A model generated the notes under the pieces. It saw only the letters and a list, made by a program, of their open reading frames with translations, searched no databases and had not been told where the DNA came from. Below are positions 10,373 to 18,590 of a stretch of 64,000 nt of DNA, one piece after another. Source of the stretch: Micromonospora sp. WMMA1947 (GTDB lineage: Bacteria > Actinomycetota > Actinomycetes > Mycobacteriales > Micromonosporaceae). The stretch spans positions 1,798,001-1,862,000 of the forward strand of contig NZ_CP114909.1 in the NCBI RefSeq assembly GCF_027497355.1. Reading direction: 5' to 3'. Each line of letters opens with the position of its first letter. Within the stretch, counting starts at the first letter, position 1. A program made the translations under genes and the position numbers.

Positions 10373-11584
10373 GTGCCGACCCCACCACCCGCGGACGTCA
10401 TCGAGCCGCACGCGCCCCACGTCAACGAGATCGAGACCCGCACCGCGTTCGAGCAGCGGCTGGCCGGGGGAACCCTGGCCGGTCTGACCGTGCAGGGCCT
10501 GCGCCTCGACCTCGACCCCGTACCCGACCTGCGCGGGATCGACGTCACCGGCACGCTCTTCGTGGGCTGCCGGTTCGCCGGCCGCGAGGTGGGCGCGGAC
10601 CTGGTCCGCCGGGGCGCCAACGTGGTCCCGCCGTTCTCCGGGCTGCCCTACCCGACCCAGCCGTCGCACCTCTACACCGCCGACGAGCTGGCCGCCGGGT
10701 TCGCCGAGGGCGGGTTCGCCGAGATGTACGACACCCGGGTGTACGCGCACTTCCGGGCGCACGGCGGCGCGCTGCCGGACGTACGCGAGGCGCTCGGGCA
10801 GCGACTGCACGACCACGGCGTGGACAACGCGCTGGCCGACGCCACCCGGTCGTGGCTGGCCGCGCACGGGCCGCAGTCGGTCGTCGGGGTGATGGGCGGG
10901 CACGCGGTGCCGCGCGGCAGCGTCGCGTACCGGATGGCCGCCGTGCTGGGCTGGGAGCTGGCGCGGGCCGACCGCCTGGTGGTCACCGGCGGCGGTCCGG
11001 GCGTGATGGAGGCGGCGAACCTCGGCGCGTTCCTCGCGGCCTGGCCGGCCGAGGAGCTGTCCGCCGCGATCGACGTGCTCGCCGTCGCGCCGGACTTCAC
11101 CGACCACGACCGGTACACGGCGGCGGCGCTGGCGGTGCGCAAGCGGTACGCGGACGGTCCGTCGCTGCCCTCGCCCCGCCCGTCGGCACCCGGCGCCGAG
11201 TGGGCCCGTTCCGGCGGGCTGGCCATCCCCACCTGGCTGTACGGCCACGAGCCGGCGAACCTGTTCGCGGGCCGGATCGCGAAGTACTTCTCCAACGCCA
11301 TCCGGGAGGACACGATCCTGCGGCTGGCCCGGGGCGGGATCGTGTTCGCGCCCGGCAAGGCCGGCACCGTGCAGGAGGTGTTCCAGGCGGCCACCAAGAC
11401 GTTCTACGGCACCGACGGGGCGAGCGGGGCGTACGTGTTCCTGGACCGCACGTACTGGACCACCGAGCTGCCGGTGGAGTCGTTGCTGCGGCCGCTGTTC
11501 GCCGCGTCGCCGTTCGGCGACCTGTCGCACACGATCCACCTGACCGACGACGTGCACGACGCCATCCGCCTGCTGGTGCAGTGA
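10373..11584 (+). CDS. LOG-family (lysine-decarboxylase-like fold) protein
   Basis: The protein has 403 residues from GTG 10373; an upstream ATG at 10304 would add a Pro-rich stretch without similarity. The Rossmann-like core carries VGVMGGHAVPRGS, VTGGGPGVMEAANLGAF and the LOG signature region APGKAGTVQEVFQ, where the usual PGGxGTxxE reads PGKAGTVQE. LOG proteins release the cytokinin base or hydrolyse purine nucleoside monophosphates, but this one is twice the usual length. It belongs to a large poorly studied subgroup, so the substrate is uncertain. The TGA stop is followed at once by a dispersed GGGCCC repeat. Confidence 0.75.
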   Translation: MPTPPPADVIEPHAPHVNEIETRTAFEQRLAGGTLAGLTVQGLRLDLDPVPDLRGIDVTGTLFVGCRFAGREVGADLVRRGANVVPPFSGLPYPTQPSHLYTADELAAGFAEGGFAEMYDTRVYAHFRAHGGALPDVREALGQRLHDHGVDNALADATRSWLAAHGPQSVVGVMGGHAVPRGSVAYRMAAVLGWELARADRLVVTGGGPGVMEAANLGAFLAAWPAEELSAAIDVLAVAPDFTDHDRYTAAALAVRKRYADGPSLPSPRPSAPGAEWARSGGLAIPTWLYGHEPANLFAGRIAKYFSNAIREDTILRLARGGIVFAPGKAGTVQEVFQAATKTFYGTDGASGAYVFLDRTYWTTELPVESLLRPLFAASPFGDLSHTIHLTDDVHDAIRLLVQ

Positions 11585-11665
11585 AAGGAAGGGCCCCCTC
11601 TTAACGCCTCCGGTAGAGGAAGGGCCCCTTGTCAACCATAGTGGTTGACAAGGGGCCCTTCCTTA
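11585..11665. repeat. GGGCCC dispersed element, copy 1, with 20+ bp hairpin
   Basis: Begins AAGGAAGGGCCCC directly after the LOG stop codon and continues TTAACGCCTCCGGTAGA, then a second AGGAAGGGCCCCTTGTCAAC. That second block forms a long, almost perfect hairpin with GTTGACAAGGGGCCCTTCCT (from 11644), between two convergent genes. Related copies lie at 31617 and 60671. It likely terminates both flanking transcripts. Confidence 0.85.
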
Positions 11666-11676
11666 CCCGCGAGGGG

Positions 11677-12699
11677 TCACTTCATGGTGGTGCCGGTGGA
11701 GCGCAGGTGCTCGCAGGCCTCGACCACGCGGGCGGCCATGCCGGCCTCGGCGGCCTTGCCCCAGACGCGCGGGTCGTACATCTTCTTGTTGCCGACCTCG
11801 CCGTCGACCTTCAGCACGCCGTCGTAGTTGCGGAACATGTGGTCCGCGACCGGGCGGGTGAAGGTGTACTGGGTGTCGGTGTCGATGTTCATCTTCACCA
11901 CGCCGTAGTCCAGGGCCTCCCGGATCTCCGACAGTAGCGAGCCGGAGCCGCCGTGGAAGACCAGGCTCAGCGGCTTGTCCTTGCCGTACTTGGCGCCGAC
12001 CGCCACCTGGATGTCGTGCAGCACCGAGGGGCGCAGCTTGACGTTGCCCGGCTTGTAGACGCCGTGCACGTTGCCGAAGGTCAGCGCCGCCATGTAGCGG
12101 CCCTTCTCGCCCAGGCCGAGCGCGTCGACCATGGCCAGGCCGTCCTCGACGGTGGTGTAGAGCTTGTCGTTGATGGCGTTCTCGACGCCGTCCTCCTCGC
12201 CGCCGACGACGCCGACCTCGATCTCGAGGACGATCTTGCCCTTGGCGGCCTCGGCGAGCAGCTGCTCGGCGATCTCCAGGTTCTCCGCCACCGGCACGGC
12301 CGAGCCGTCCCACATGTGCGACTGGAACAGCGGCTCCTGGCCGGCCTTGACGCGCTCCTGCGAGATGGCCATCAGCGGCCGGACGAACTTGTCCAGCTTG
12401 TCCTTCGGGCAGTGGTCGGTGTGCAGCGCGATGTTCACCGGGTACTTCTTGGCGACCTCGTGCGCGTACGCGGCGAACGCCACGGCGCCGGTCACCATGT
12501 CCTTCACGGACGGGCCGGACAGGTACTCCGCGCCGCCGGTGGAGACCTGGATGATGCCGTCGCTCTCCGCATCGGCGAAGCCCTTGAGCGCCGCGTTCAG
12601 CGTCTGCGAGGAGGTCACGTTGATCGCGGGGTACGCGTACCGGCCGGCCTTGGCCCGGTCCAGCATCTCCGCGTAAGCCTCAGGGGAAGCGATGGGCAT
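11677..12699 (-). CDS. fbaA: class II fructose-bisphosphate aldolase
   Basis: Zinc-dependent aldolase of glycolysis and gluconeogenesis interconverting fructose-1,6-bisphosphate with DHAP and glyceraldehyde-3-phosphate. Its 340 residues fit the class IIA bacterial form. Visible zinc and substrate elements are ALHTDHCPKDK near 109, the glycine loop FHGGSGS near 250 and VVKMNIDTDTQY near 271. The N-terminus MPIASPEAYAEMLDRAK is typical of actinobacterial Fba. It appears monocistronic, ending in the repeat hairpin at 11585-11665, with its promoter in the 12700-12830 gap. Confidence 0.97.
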   Translation of the reverse strand: MPIASPEAYAEMLDRAKAGRYAYPAINVTSSQTLNAALKGFADAESDGIIQVSTGGAEYLSGPSVKDMVTGAVAFAAYAHEVAKKYPVNIALHTDHCPKDKLDKFVRPLMAISQERVKAGQEPLFQSHMWDGSAVPVAENLEIAEQLLAEAAKGKIVLEIEVGVVGGEEDGVENAINDKLYTTVEDGLAMVDALGLGEKGRYMAALTFGNVHGVYKPGNVKLRPSVLHDIQVAVGAKYGKDKPLSLVFHGGSGSLLSEIREALDYGVVKMNIDTDTQYTFTRPVADHMFRNYDGVLKVDGEVGNKKMYDPRVWGKAAEAGMAARVVEACEHLRSTGTTMK

Positions 12700-12830
12700 G
12701 TCGAACGCTCCTTACTTACCGCTCTCGGCCGTGCAGGCCGCTGTCTTCCATGGGTGCGCCGGACCGCGCTGTCCACCGCGGGCAGTATCCCGCAGGAGCG
12801 CGAGCGGGGCGCAACCGGCCCGGACGCCGC

Positions 12831-13214
12831 TCACCGATTCTCCAGCCGGTCCGGTACGACGACGCTGATCAGCCAGCTCACCACCGCGACCACGATGGCG
12901 CCCCAGAAGGCGGCCCAGAAGCCGTCCACGTGGAACGGGAGCTTCAGCACGCCGGCGATCCAGTCGGTCAGCATGAACAGCAGCGCGTTCACCACGAGCG
13001 CGAACAGACCGAGCGTGAGCAGGTAGAACACGCAGCCGAACACCTTGATGAGCGGCTTGAGCACCGCGTTGACCACGCCGAAGACCAGTGCCACCACGAT
13101 CAGGGTGAGCACGTTGTTGCCGGTGTTGCGGCCGCTCACCTCCACCCCGGGCACGATCAGCGTCGCGATCCACAACGCGACCGCGGTGATCGCCAGTCGG
13201 ATCAGGAAGCCCAT
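12831..13214 (-). CDS. YvlD/phage-holin-like small membrane protein
   Basis: The protein has 127 residues from ATG 13214 (MGFLIRLAITAVALWIATLI). Four hydrophobic helices span nearly the whole protein, with the family features VNAVLKPLIKVF and VNALLFMLTDWI. Families annotated as phage holin family 4 or YvlD are widespread chromosomal membrane proteins; no phage genes lie nearby, so the holin name should not be read as function. It lies upstream of fbaA on the same strand with about 130 bases between them. Confidence 0.8.
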   Translation of the reverse strand: MGFLIRLAITAVALWIATLIVPGVEVSGRNTGNNVLTLIVVALVFGVVNAVLKPLIKVFGCVFYLLTLGLFALVVNALLFMLTDWIAGVLKLPFHVDGFWAAFWGAIVVAVVSWLISVVVPDRLENR

Positions 13215-13351
13215 GGCAACCATCCTGGCACCGGCCGCGCTCCCGGAGCGGGACAATCGCCGACTCCGCGTTCCGCCCGCCACCCAGCGGCGGCCCGGAG
13301 CAGCCCGTACGGTGGTGGGGACGATGCCCGCACGGAGATCAGGGAGGGACG

Positions 13352-13561
13352 ATGGGTCAGCCCGACGAGGACTTCGCGCCCAGTGACCACCTCGCCCCGG
13401 AGGAGCGGGATCTGGAGGCCGAACCGGCCGACGCGGTGGAGCAGGCCACCACGGTGACCGACGACACCGACGGCGAGCCGCACCGCGGCATGGAGGTCGA
13501 CGACTGGGACGCCATGGAGCAGGCCCGCGTCGTCACCGCTGACGAGGACGACTACCGCTGA
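13352..13561 (+). CDS. small acidic hypothetical protein
   Basis: The protein has 69 residues, very rich in Asp and Glu (about one third) and probably disordered, with no membrane segment. Two related Met-Glu-containing segments (GMEVDDWDAMEQARVV) suggest a loose internal repeat. The start follows AGGGAGGGACG, an excellent ribosome-binding site, which with the codon pattern argues for a real gene. It ends 12 bases before the convergent LCP gene. I do not recognise a function. Confidence 0.7.
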   Translation: MGQPDEDFAPSDHLAPEERDLEAEPADAVEQATTVTDDTDGEPHRGMEVDDWDAMEQARVVTADEDDYR

Positions 13562-13573
13562 CGCGGCGCCGGG

Positions 13574-14629
13574 TCACCGCAGGGCGGTGGCCCGGGCCGG
13601 GTGGGCGGCGGCCCACTCCGCCAGTCGGTCGGCTCGCAGCGCGTCCAGGAACCCGGGGCTGAGTGCCGGGTCCGGCTCGAATCCGTGCCCCTTCTCCTCT
13701 GCGATGCGCACCGGAAGACTCAGCGCGACCGGCTCGGCGCCACCGGCCCGGCTGGTCGCGCCCACCAGCGCCGGCAGCGACAGGTCGCCGGTGTCGACCG
13801 TGACGGCCGATCCGACCCGCAGGAGCAGCCGGCCGAGTTGTGCCGGGTCCGTCGCCGTGCCCTGCTCCCGAAGCTGGTGGAGCAGGCCGGCGGCGTAGCG
13901 CGCCGCGTTGCGGTCGCGGTCCAGTCCGCCGTCGCGCAGGCCGTACCGCTGCCGCAGCAGGTCCACCGCCGCCGCGCCGCCCAGCCGCTGGCACCCGGCC
14001 GGGAACCGTCGCTCGGTGTGCACCGAGCGCACCGGCTCCGGCAGGCAGACCGGTACGCCGCCGACCGCGTCGGTCAGCTCCCGTGCCCCCGGGTACGTGA
14101 GCACGGCGCCGGCGTCGACGCGTACCCCGGTCAGCCGGGCGACCGCCTGGCGGGTCGTCCGGTAGCCGGCGGCCAGGTCGGTGCCCGCCCCGGGGGCGCG
14201 GGAGAAGGTCGCGTTGAGTTGCTCCGACCCTCCGCGCGCCGGTATCGGCACCAGCAGGTCGCGCGGGAGCGACACGAGGTAGAGCCGGCTCCGGTCGGCC
14301 GGCACGTGCACCAGCAGGATCGAGTCGGCACGGCGGCTGCCGGCGTCCTGGTCGACGCCGAGCAGCAGCACGTTCAGCGCGCCGCCGGGTTCCGGCTCCG
14401 GCGTGGCGTGCAGGGGCGCCGCTGTCGGTGCCGGCGGCCGGGGCGCCATCGCGGTGAAACCGACCAGCGCGACGGCGGCGACCGCCAGCGCGGTGCCGGC
14501 CAGGCGTACGCGCCGACGGCGCCGACGGCGCATGACGACCGCCCGGTCGACGGCGGCCCGGACCGGGCCGACGGGCGGGGTGGACTCCTCGAGGCGGGCG
14601 AACGCGGCCCGCAGTTCGTCCTCGATCAT
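13574..14629 (-). CDS. LytR-CpsA-Psr (LCP) family protein
   Basis: The protein has 351 residues. A short cytoplasmic N-terminus ends in an Arg cluster (residues 33-40), followed by one membrane helix (about 42-60) and an extracellular LCP domain: NVLLLGVDQDAGSRRADSILLVHV, then LYLVSLPRDLLVPIP with the conserved Arg-Asp pair. LCP enzymes transfer undecaprenyl-linked glycopolymers to peptidoglycan. The ATG shares its A with the stop of the sigma-factor gene (TGATG), so the pair is translationally coupled. In this position an anti-sigma factor is more usual; the N-terminal 30 residues resemble the cytoplasmic start of such proteins, so a regulatory role is also possible. Confidence 0.8.
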   Translation of the reverse strand: MIEDELRAAFARLEESTPPVGPVRAAVDRAVVMRRRRRRRVRLAGTALAVAAVALVGFTAMAPRPPAPTAAPLHATPEPEPGGALNVLLLGVDQDAGSRRADSILLVHVPADRSRLYLVSLPRDLLVPIPARGGSEQLNATFSRAPGAGTDLAAGYRTTRQAVARLTGVRVDAGAVLTYPGARELTDAVGGVPVCLPEPVRSVHTERRFPAGCQRLGGAAAVDLLRQRYGLRDGGLDRDRNAARYAAGLLHQLREQGTATDPAQLGRLLLRVGSAVTVDTGDLSLPALVGATSRAGGAEPVALSLPVRIAEEKGHGFEPDPALSPGFLDALRADRLAEWAAAHPARATALR

Positions 14630-15111
14630 CAGCAGACCTCCACGAGTTCGGCTCGGAGGGTGGCCAGCGCGCGCGAGATGCTGGACCGGACGGTGCCCAC
14701 AGCGCAGCCGAGGATTTCGGCGATCTCCCCGTCCGGCAGGTCCTCGTAGTAGCGCAGCACCAGGGCGGCGCGCTGCCGCCGGGGCAATCGGGACAGCCAG
14801 GACCGGATCTGGTCCCGGTCGACGGTGGACTGGGCGTGGTCGGCAGCGGCGGGCACCGAGTCGTCGACCTCGCCGCGCAGCAGCACCCGTCGCGCCCACG
14901 AGCCGCGCCGCCAGTCGATGAACTGGTTGGTGAGCATGCGGCGCACGTACCGCTCCGGGACGTCGCTGCGAGCCACCCTCCGCCAGTGGAGCTGGACCCG
15001 GACCATGGTCTCCTGCACCAGGTCCTGGGCCTGGTGTGGGTCGCCCGTCAGCATGACCGCGTACCGCAGCAGGGCGCCCAGCCGCGCGTCGGCGAACTCC
15101 TCGTACGTCAC
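14629..15111 (-). CDS. SigE-family (ECF) RNA polymerase sigma factor
   Basis: The protein has 160 residues. Region 2 spans about 8-75 (ALLRYAVMLTGDPHQAQDLVQET, VRRMLTNQFIDWRR) and region 4 about 105-155 (LPRRQRAALVLRYYEDL, EIAEILGCAVGTVRSSISRA). This is the compact SigE-family type very common in Streptomyces and Micromonospora. The GTG start follows GGAGGTGCA. It is coupled to the LCP gene downstream, suggesting control of or by a cell-wall function. No classical anti-sigma gene is adjacent. Confidence 0.92.
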   Translation of the reverse strand: MTYEEFADARLGALLRYAVMLTGDPHQAQDLVQETMVRVQLHWRRVARSDVPERYVRRMLTNQFIDWRRGSWARRVLLRGEVDDSVPAAADHAQSTVDRDQIRSWLSRLPRRQRAALVLRYYEDLPDGEIAEILGCAVGTVRSSISRALATLRAELVEVC

Positions 15112-15277
15112 TGCACCTCCCGGTGTCCGATTGATGGACGGTCCCGGGCAGCTGGAACATTGCGGTGGCGCCGATCATCCGTTCGGTCAATATTCATGAT
15201 GTGGGACAACGCGATCCTTTAAGGAATCTTTAAGCTCCGTGGGCTCCACCTGAACACCCCCACGGGAGGACCCCCAC

Positions 15278-16852
15278 ATGCTCAGCAACTCCAGCCGGCG
15301 TTGGCTCGCCGGGTTGGGCGTCGCAGGCGCGTTCGTCGCCGCCTCCGCCACCCCCGGCTACGCCGCGGACTCCGAGGTCAAGCTCGGTGTCTTCTTCGGC
15401 GACACCACGATCGCCACCGATTCGGACGGCAAGATCGAGTCCAGCACCGTCCACAGCTCGGCCCCGGTCGTGCTGCACGACGTCACCGTCCGCTACGAGC
15501 TCACCGGCCTCGCCGGCAAGGTGACTGTCGGCAAGGATGAGGACACCTCCGCCGACTGCACCTCGCCGTCGGCGAACGTGCTCGTGTGCACGTTGCCCTG
15601 GGAGGTGGAGGTCGACGAGTGGGGCCACGGCGGGCTCTTCCCGGTGCAGATCAAGGCCACCGACAAGGCCGCGGACGGCGACGCCGGCACGATCAAGGTG
15701 ACGCTGTCGGCGAACGGCTTCGACGGCGTCTCGCACGAGGCCAAGGTGCGCGTCGGTGAGGGCGTCGACCTGGCGGCCGGCCCGGAAACCACGGTGTCTG
15801 CCGCCCCCGGCAAGAGCTTCACCGCGCCGCTGAAGGTGACGAACGTCGGCGAGACCACCGCCAAGGGCGCCGCCGTCATCTTCTACAACGACTACGGCCT
15901 GAACTCCACCAAGCACTACAGCAACTGCACGTACGTCGGCGACGAGCTGCGCACCTGCCGGTTCGACGAGGAGCTTCCCGCCGGCGGCACGTTCGGCGCG
16001 ACGCTGCCGTACGCGCTCGGCGCGGACACCATGGCGCCGGGCTCCCGGTACGGCGAGATCATCTGGATGACGCCGAACGAGTTCGAGGACTTCGAGGGCT
16101 ACCTCGGCAACTACGACGTGACCATCGGCGAGCCGGGCACCGACGGCAAGCTGACGCTGGCCGAGGCCGCCGGCAAGGCCGCGGCGCGGGGCTTCCAGGC
16201 CGACCCCCGGCCGGAGAACAACGGCACGTACCTCGAGGTGAAGGTCACCGGCAACAACAGCACCGACCTGGAGGCGCTCGGCGCCGCCGTGACCGGCAAG
16301 GCCGGCGCGACGGTCAAGGCGGCCATCGGTCTGCGCAACAACGGCCCGGCCACCCTGGACTACAGCCGCTCCGGCAGCTCGGTCACGTACCTGACCTTCG
16401 ACGTGCCGAAGGGCACCACCACGACGGCGGTTCCGGAGAACTGCGCGCCGGTCAAGGGTGACGAGTGGGGTGAGCCCGGCCAGCCGGGTGGGCGTCACTA
16501 CCGCTGCTACTTCGGCTCGCAGCTGAAGGTCGGCGAGACCGTCACGCTCGACTTCGGCCTGAAGATCGACAAGGTGATCGCCAACGACACCGGCCTCGTG
16601 AAGATCAACGTGCCGTGCGAGTGCGACGGTGGCTTCTACCGCGACGTGAAGCCGGCCAACGACACCGCCAAGGTAGTCGTCAACGCGGCGGCGGGTGGCG
16701 GCGACGGTGGACAGGGCGGCGGTGACGGCGGCACGCTGCCGATCACCGGTTCCTCCACCGGCCTGATCGCCGGCATCGGCGCGCTGCTGCTCGGTGCCGG
16801 CGCGGTCGGCTACGTGCTGACCCGCCGCCGCCGGACCCGCTTCGTAGCCTGA
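15278..16852 (+). CDS. LPXTG cell-wall-anchored protein
   Basis: The protein has 524 residues. It has an N-terminal Sec signal (SRRWLAGLGVAGAFVAASA, cleavage probably after GYAA), several beta-sandwich-like repeats of about 120 residues with conserved cysteine pairs, and a Gly-rich linker (GGGDGGQGGGDGG). A C-terminal sorting signal follows: LPITG near residue 488, a hydrophobic helix and an RRRRTR tail, so sortase should fix it to peptidoglycan. The ATG follows GGGAGGACCCCC. An AT-richer upstream stretch (CCTTTAAGGAATCTTTAAG near 15217) probably holds promoter elements. No catalytic motif is seen; a surface structural or adhesive role is a guess. Confidence 0.9.
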   Translation: MLSNSSRRWLAGLGVAGAFVAASATPGYAADSEVKLGVFFGDTTIATDSDGKIESSTVHSSAPVVLHDVTVRYELTGLAGKVTVGKDEDTSADCTSPSANVLVCTLPWEVEVDEWGHGGLFPVQIKATDKAADGDAGTIKVTLSANGFDGVSHEAKVRVGEGVDLAAGPETTVSAAPGKSFTAPLKVTNVGETTAKGAAVIFYNDYGLNSTKHYSNCTYVGDELRTCRFDEELPAGGTFGATLPYALGADTMAPGSRYGEIIWMTPNEFEDFEGYLGNYDVTIGEPGTDGKLTLAEAAGKAAARGFQADPRPENNGTYLEVKVTGNNSTDLEALGAAVTGKAGATVKAAIGLRNNGPATLDYSRSGSSVTYLTFDVPKGTTTTAVPENCAPVKGDEWGEPGQPGGRHYRCYFGSQLKVGETVTLDFGLKIDKVIANDTGLVKINVPCECDGGFYRDVKPANDTAKVVVNAAAGGGDGGQGGGDGGTLPITGSSTGLIAGIGALLLGAGAVGYVLTRRRRTRFVA

Positions 16853-16866
16853 CCCGAAGCACCCCA

Positions 16867-16899
16867 GGTGCCCCGCCGACCCAAGGTCGGCGGGGCACC
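16867..16899 (+). terminator. terminator of the LPXTG gene
   Basis: Perfect inverted repeat GGTGCCCCGCCGACC / GGTCGGCGGGGCACC with a three-base loop, 14 bases after the stop codon. No T-run follows, as is usual in these genomes. Confidence 0.85.
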
Positions 16900-16958
16900 G
16901 CCACATAGAAAGCAAAGACACCCAGCAGCACGCCCGTCGACGAAGCCGGACCACGTCA

Positions 16959-17030
16959 GGTTTCCGGGGAGCCCGGCCCGCGCAGGGATCAAGCCTGACC
17001 GCCCGGAGCGGGTCGGGCTCCCCGGAAACC
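16959..17030 (+). repeat. long hairpin in the leader of the RNA repair operon
   Basis: Arms GGTTTCCGGGGAGCCCG (from 16959, extended by gCCCG) and CGGGCTCCCCGGAAACC (to 17030, preceded by CGGGt) form a stem of about 21 pairs with one mismatch, ending 39 bases before the hen1 start. GTCAGG just outside the left arm can also pair with CCTGAC in the loop (16994-16999), giving an alternative fold. It may be a regulatory leader or another dispersed palindrome. Confidence 0.7.
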
Positions 17031-17069
17031 CCCACGACACGGACCAACAAACCAAGAGATCATCGACAA

Positions 17070-18590
17070 GTGCTGCTGACCCTCACCACGACCCACCGCC
17101 CCGCGACCGACCTCGGCCACCTCCTGGTGAAGCACCCGGACCGCGTACAGACCTTCGATCTGCCCGCCGGTGCCGCGCATGTGTTCTACCCGGAGGCGGA
17201 CAAGGCGCGCTGCACGGCGGCGCTGCTGGTCGAGATCGATCCGCTCAAGCTGGGCGGCGGCCACCGGAACCGGGCACCGGAGGGCTTCGCGCTCGGGCAG
17301 TACGTCAACGACCGTCCGTACGCCGCCTCCAGCCTGCTCTCGTCAGCGCTGTCGAAGGTGTTCCGCTCCGCCCTGCGCGGCGAGTCGCGCGACCGTCCCG
17401 AGCTGGCGGCGAGCGCGATCCCGCTGGCCGTACGGGTGCCGGTGCTGCGCTGCCGGGGCGGCGCCGAGCTGGCGGTACGGATCTTCACCCCGCTGGGCTG
17501 GACCGTGACTGCGACCCCGATCCCGCTCGACGAGACGTACCCGGAATGGGGCGACAGCCGGTACGTCGACCTGACGCTGACCGGCACGCTGCGGCTCGCG
17601 GACGCGCTCAACCACCTGTACGTGCTGCTGCCGGTGCTCGACGACGCCAAGCACTACTGGGTGGCGCCGGACGAGGTGGACAAGCTGCTGCGCGCCGGTG
17701 CCGGCTGGCTGGCCGGGCACCCGGAGCGGGGCCTGATCACGCGCCGCTACCTGGCGCACCGCCGCGCGCTCGCGGGCGAGGCGATGGCGCGCCTGACCGA
17801 GCTGCGACTTGCCGACGAGCCCTCCGCCGACGACAGCATCGAGCCGTCGACCGGAGAGCCGGCCGAGTCGCCGGGCGGCGGGGCCGGGACGGCGGAGGAC
17901 GTCCGCCGCGCCTCCCTCGCGGTACGGCGTCGGGAGGCGGTGCTCGCCGCGCTGCGGGACAGCGGCGCGAGCCGGGTGCTGGACCTGGGTTGCGGTGGCG
18001 GCGCGCTGCTCACCGCGCTCGTCGCCGACCGGCGGTTCACCGAGGTGGTGGGCGTCGACGTGTCCGACCGGTCGCTGGCCGTGGCGGCCCGGCGGCTGCG
18101 GCTGGACCGGCTGCCGGAGCGGCAGCGGGACCGGATCCGGCTGTGGCAGTCCGCGCTGACCTACCGGGACGACCGGCTCCGGGGGTACGACGCGGCGGTG
18201 CTGATGGAGGTCGTCGAGCACCTCGACCCGCCGCGCCTGCCGGCGCTGGAGGACGCGGTGTTCGGTCACGCGCGGCCGGGCACGGTGGTGGTGACCACCC
18301 CGAACGTCGAGTACAACGTGCGCTACGAGGGGCTCGAGCCGGGCCGGTTCCGGCACGCGGACCACCGGTTCGAGTGGACCCGGGCCGAGTTCGCCGCCTG
18401 GGTGGACCGGGTGGCGGCGGCCCACGGCTACACGGCGGTGCTCGGCGGCGTCGGCGACGACGACCCGGAGGTGGGCACGCCGACCCAGATCGCGGTGCTC
18501 ACCCGCGACGAGCGCGCCGGCCAGCGCGGCCGGGCCGACAACAACGACAGCAACGACAGCACCGACCGGAAGGAGGCGACGAACCGATGA
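17070..18590 (+). CDS. hen1: 3'-terminal RNA ribose 2'-O-methyltransferase Hen1
   Basis: Bacterial Hen1 methylates the 2'-OH of the 3'-terminal ribose at a broken RNA end before Pnkp seals it, which prevents recleavage at that site. The protein has 506 residues. The N-terminal half (1 to about 250) is the Pnkp-interacting and ligase-activating region. The methyltransferase half has the SAM motif VLDLGCGGGAL near 305 and the metal-binding set in MEVVEHLDPPRLP near 378 with FRHADHRFEW near 427. The GTG 17070 start has only a weak ribosome-binding site (AAGAGA), and a large hairpin lies in its leader. Its stop overlaps the pnkp start (ATGA), so the two are co-translated. Confidence 0.93.
   Translation: MLLTLTTTHRPATDLGHLLVKHPDRVQTFDLPAGAAHVFYPEADKARCTAALLVEIDPLKLGGGHRNRAPEGFALGQYVNDRPYAASSLLSSALSKVFRSALRGESRDRPELAASAIPLAVRVPVLRCRGGAELAVRIFTPLGWTVTATPIPLDETYPEWGDSRYVDLTLTGTLRLADALNHLYVLLPVLDDAKHYWVAPDEVDKLLRAGAGWLAGHPERGLITRRYLAHRRALAGEAMARLTELRLADEPSADDSIEPSTGEPAESPGGGAGTAEDVRRASLAVRRREAVLAALRDSGASRVLDLGCGGGALLTALVADRRFTEVVGVDVSDRSLAVAARRLRLDRLPERQRDRIRLWQSALTYRDDRLRGYDAAVLMEVVEHLDPPRLPALEDAVFGHARPGTVVVTTPNVEYNVRYEGLEPGRFRHADHRFEWTRAEFAAWVDRVAAAHGYTAVLGGVGDDDPEVGTPTQIAVLTRDERAGQRGRADNNDSNDSTDRKEATNR

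Noticed and set aside
12831..13214. Prophage holin
   Set aside because: No other phage genes; the YvlD-like family is chromosomal and widespread.
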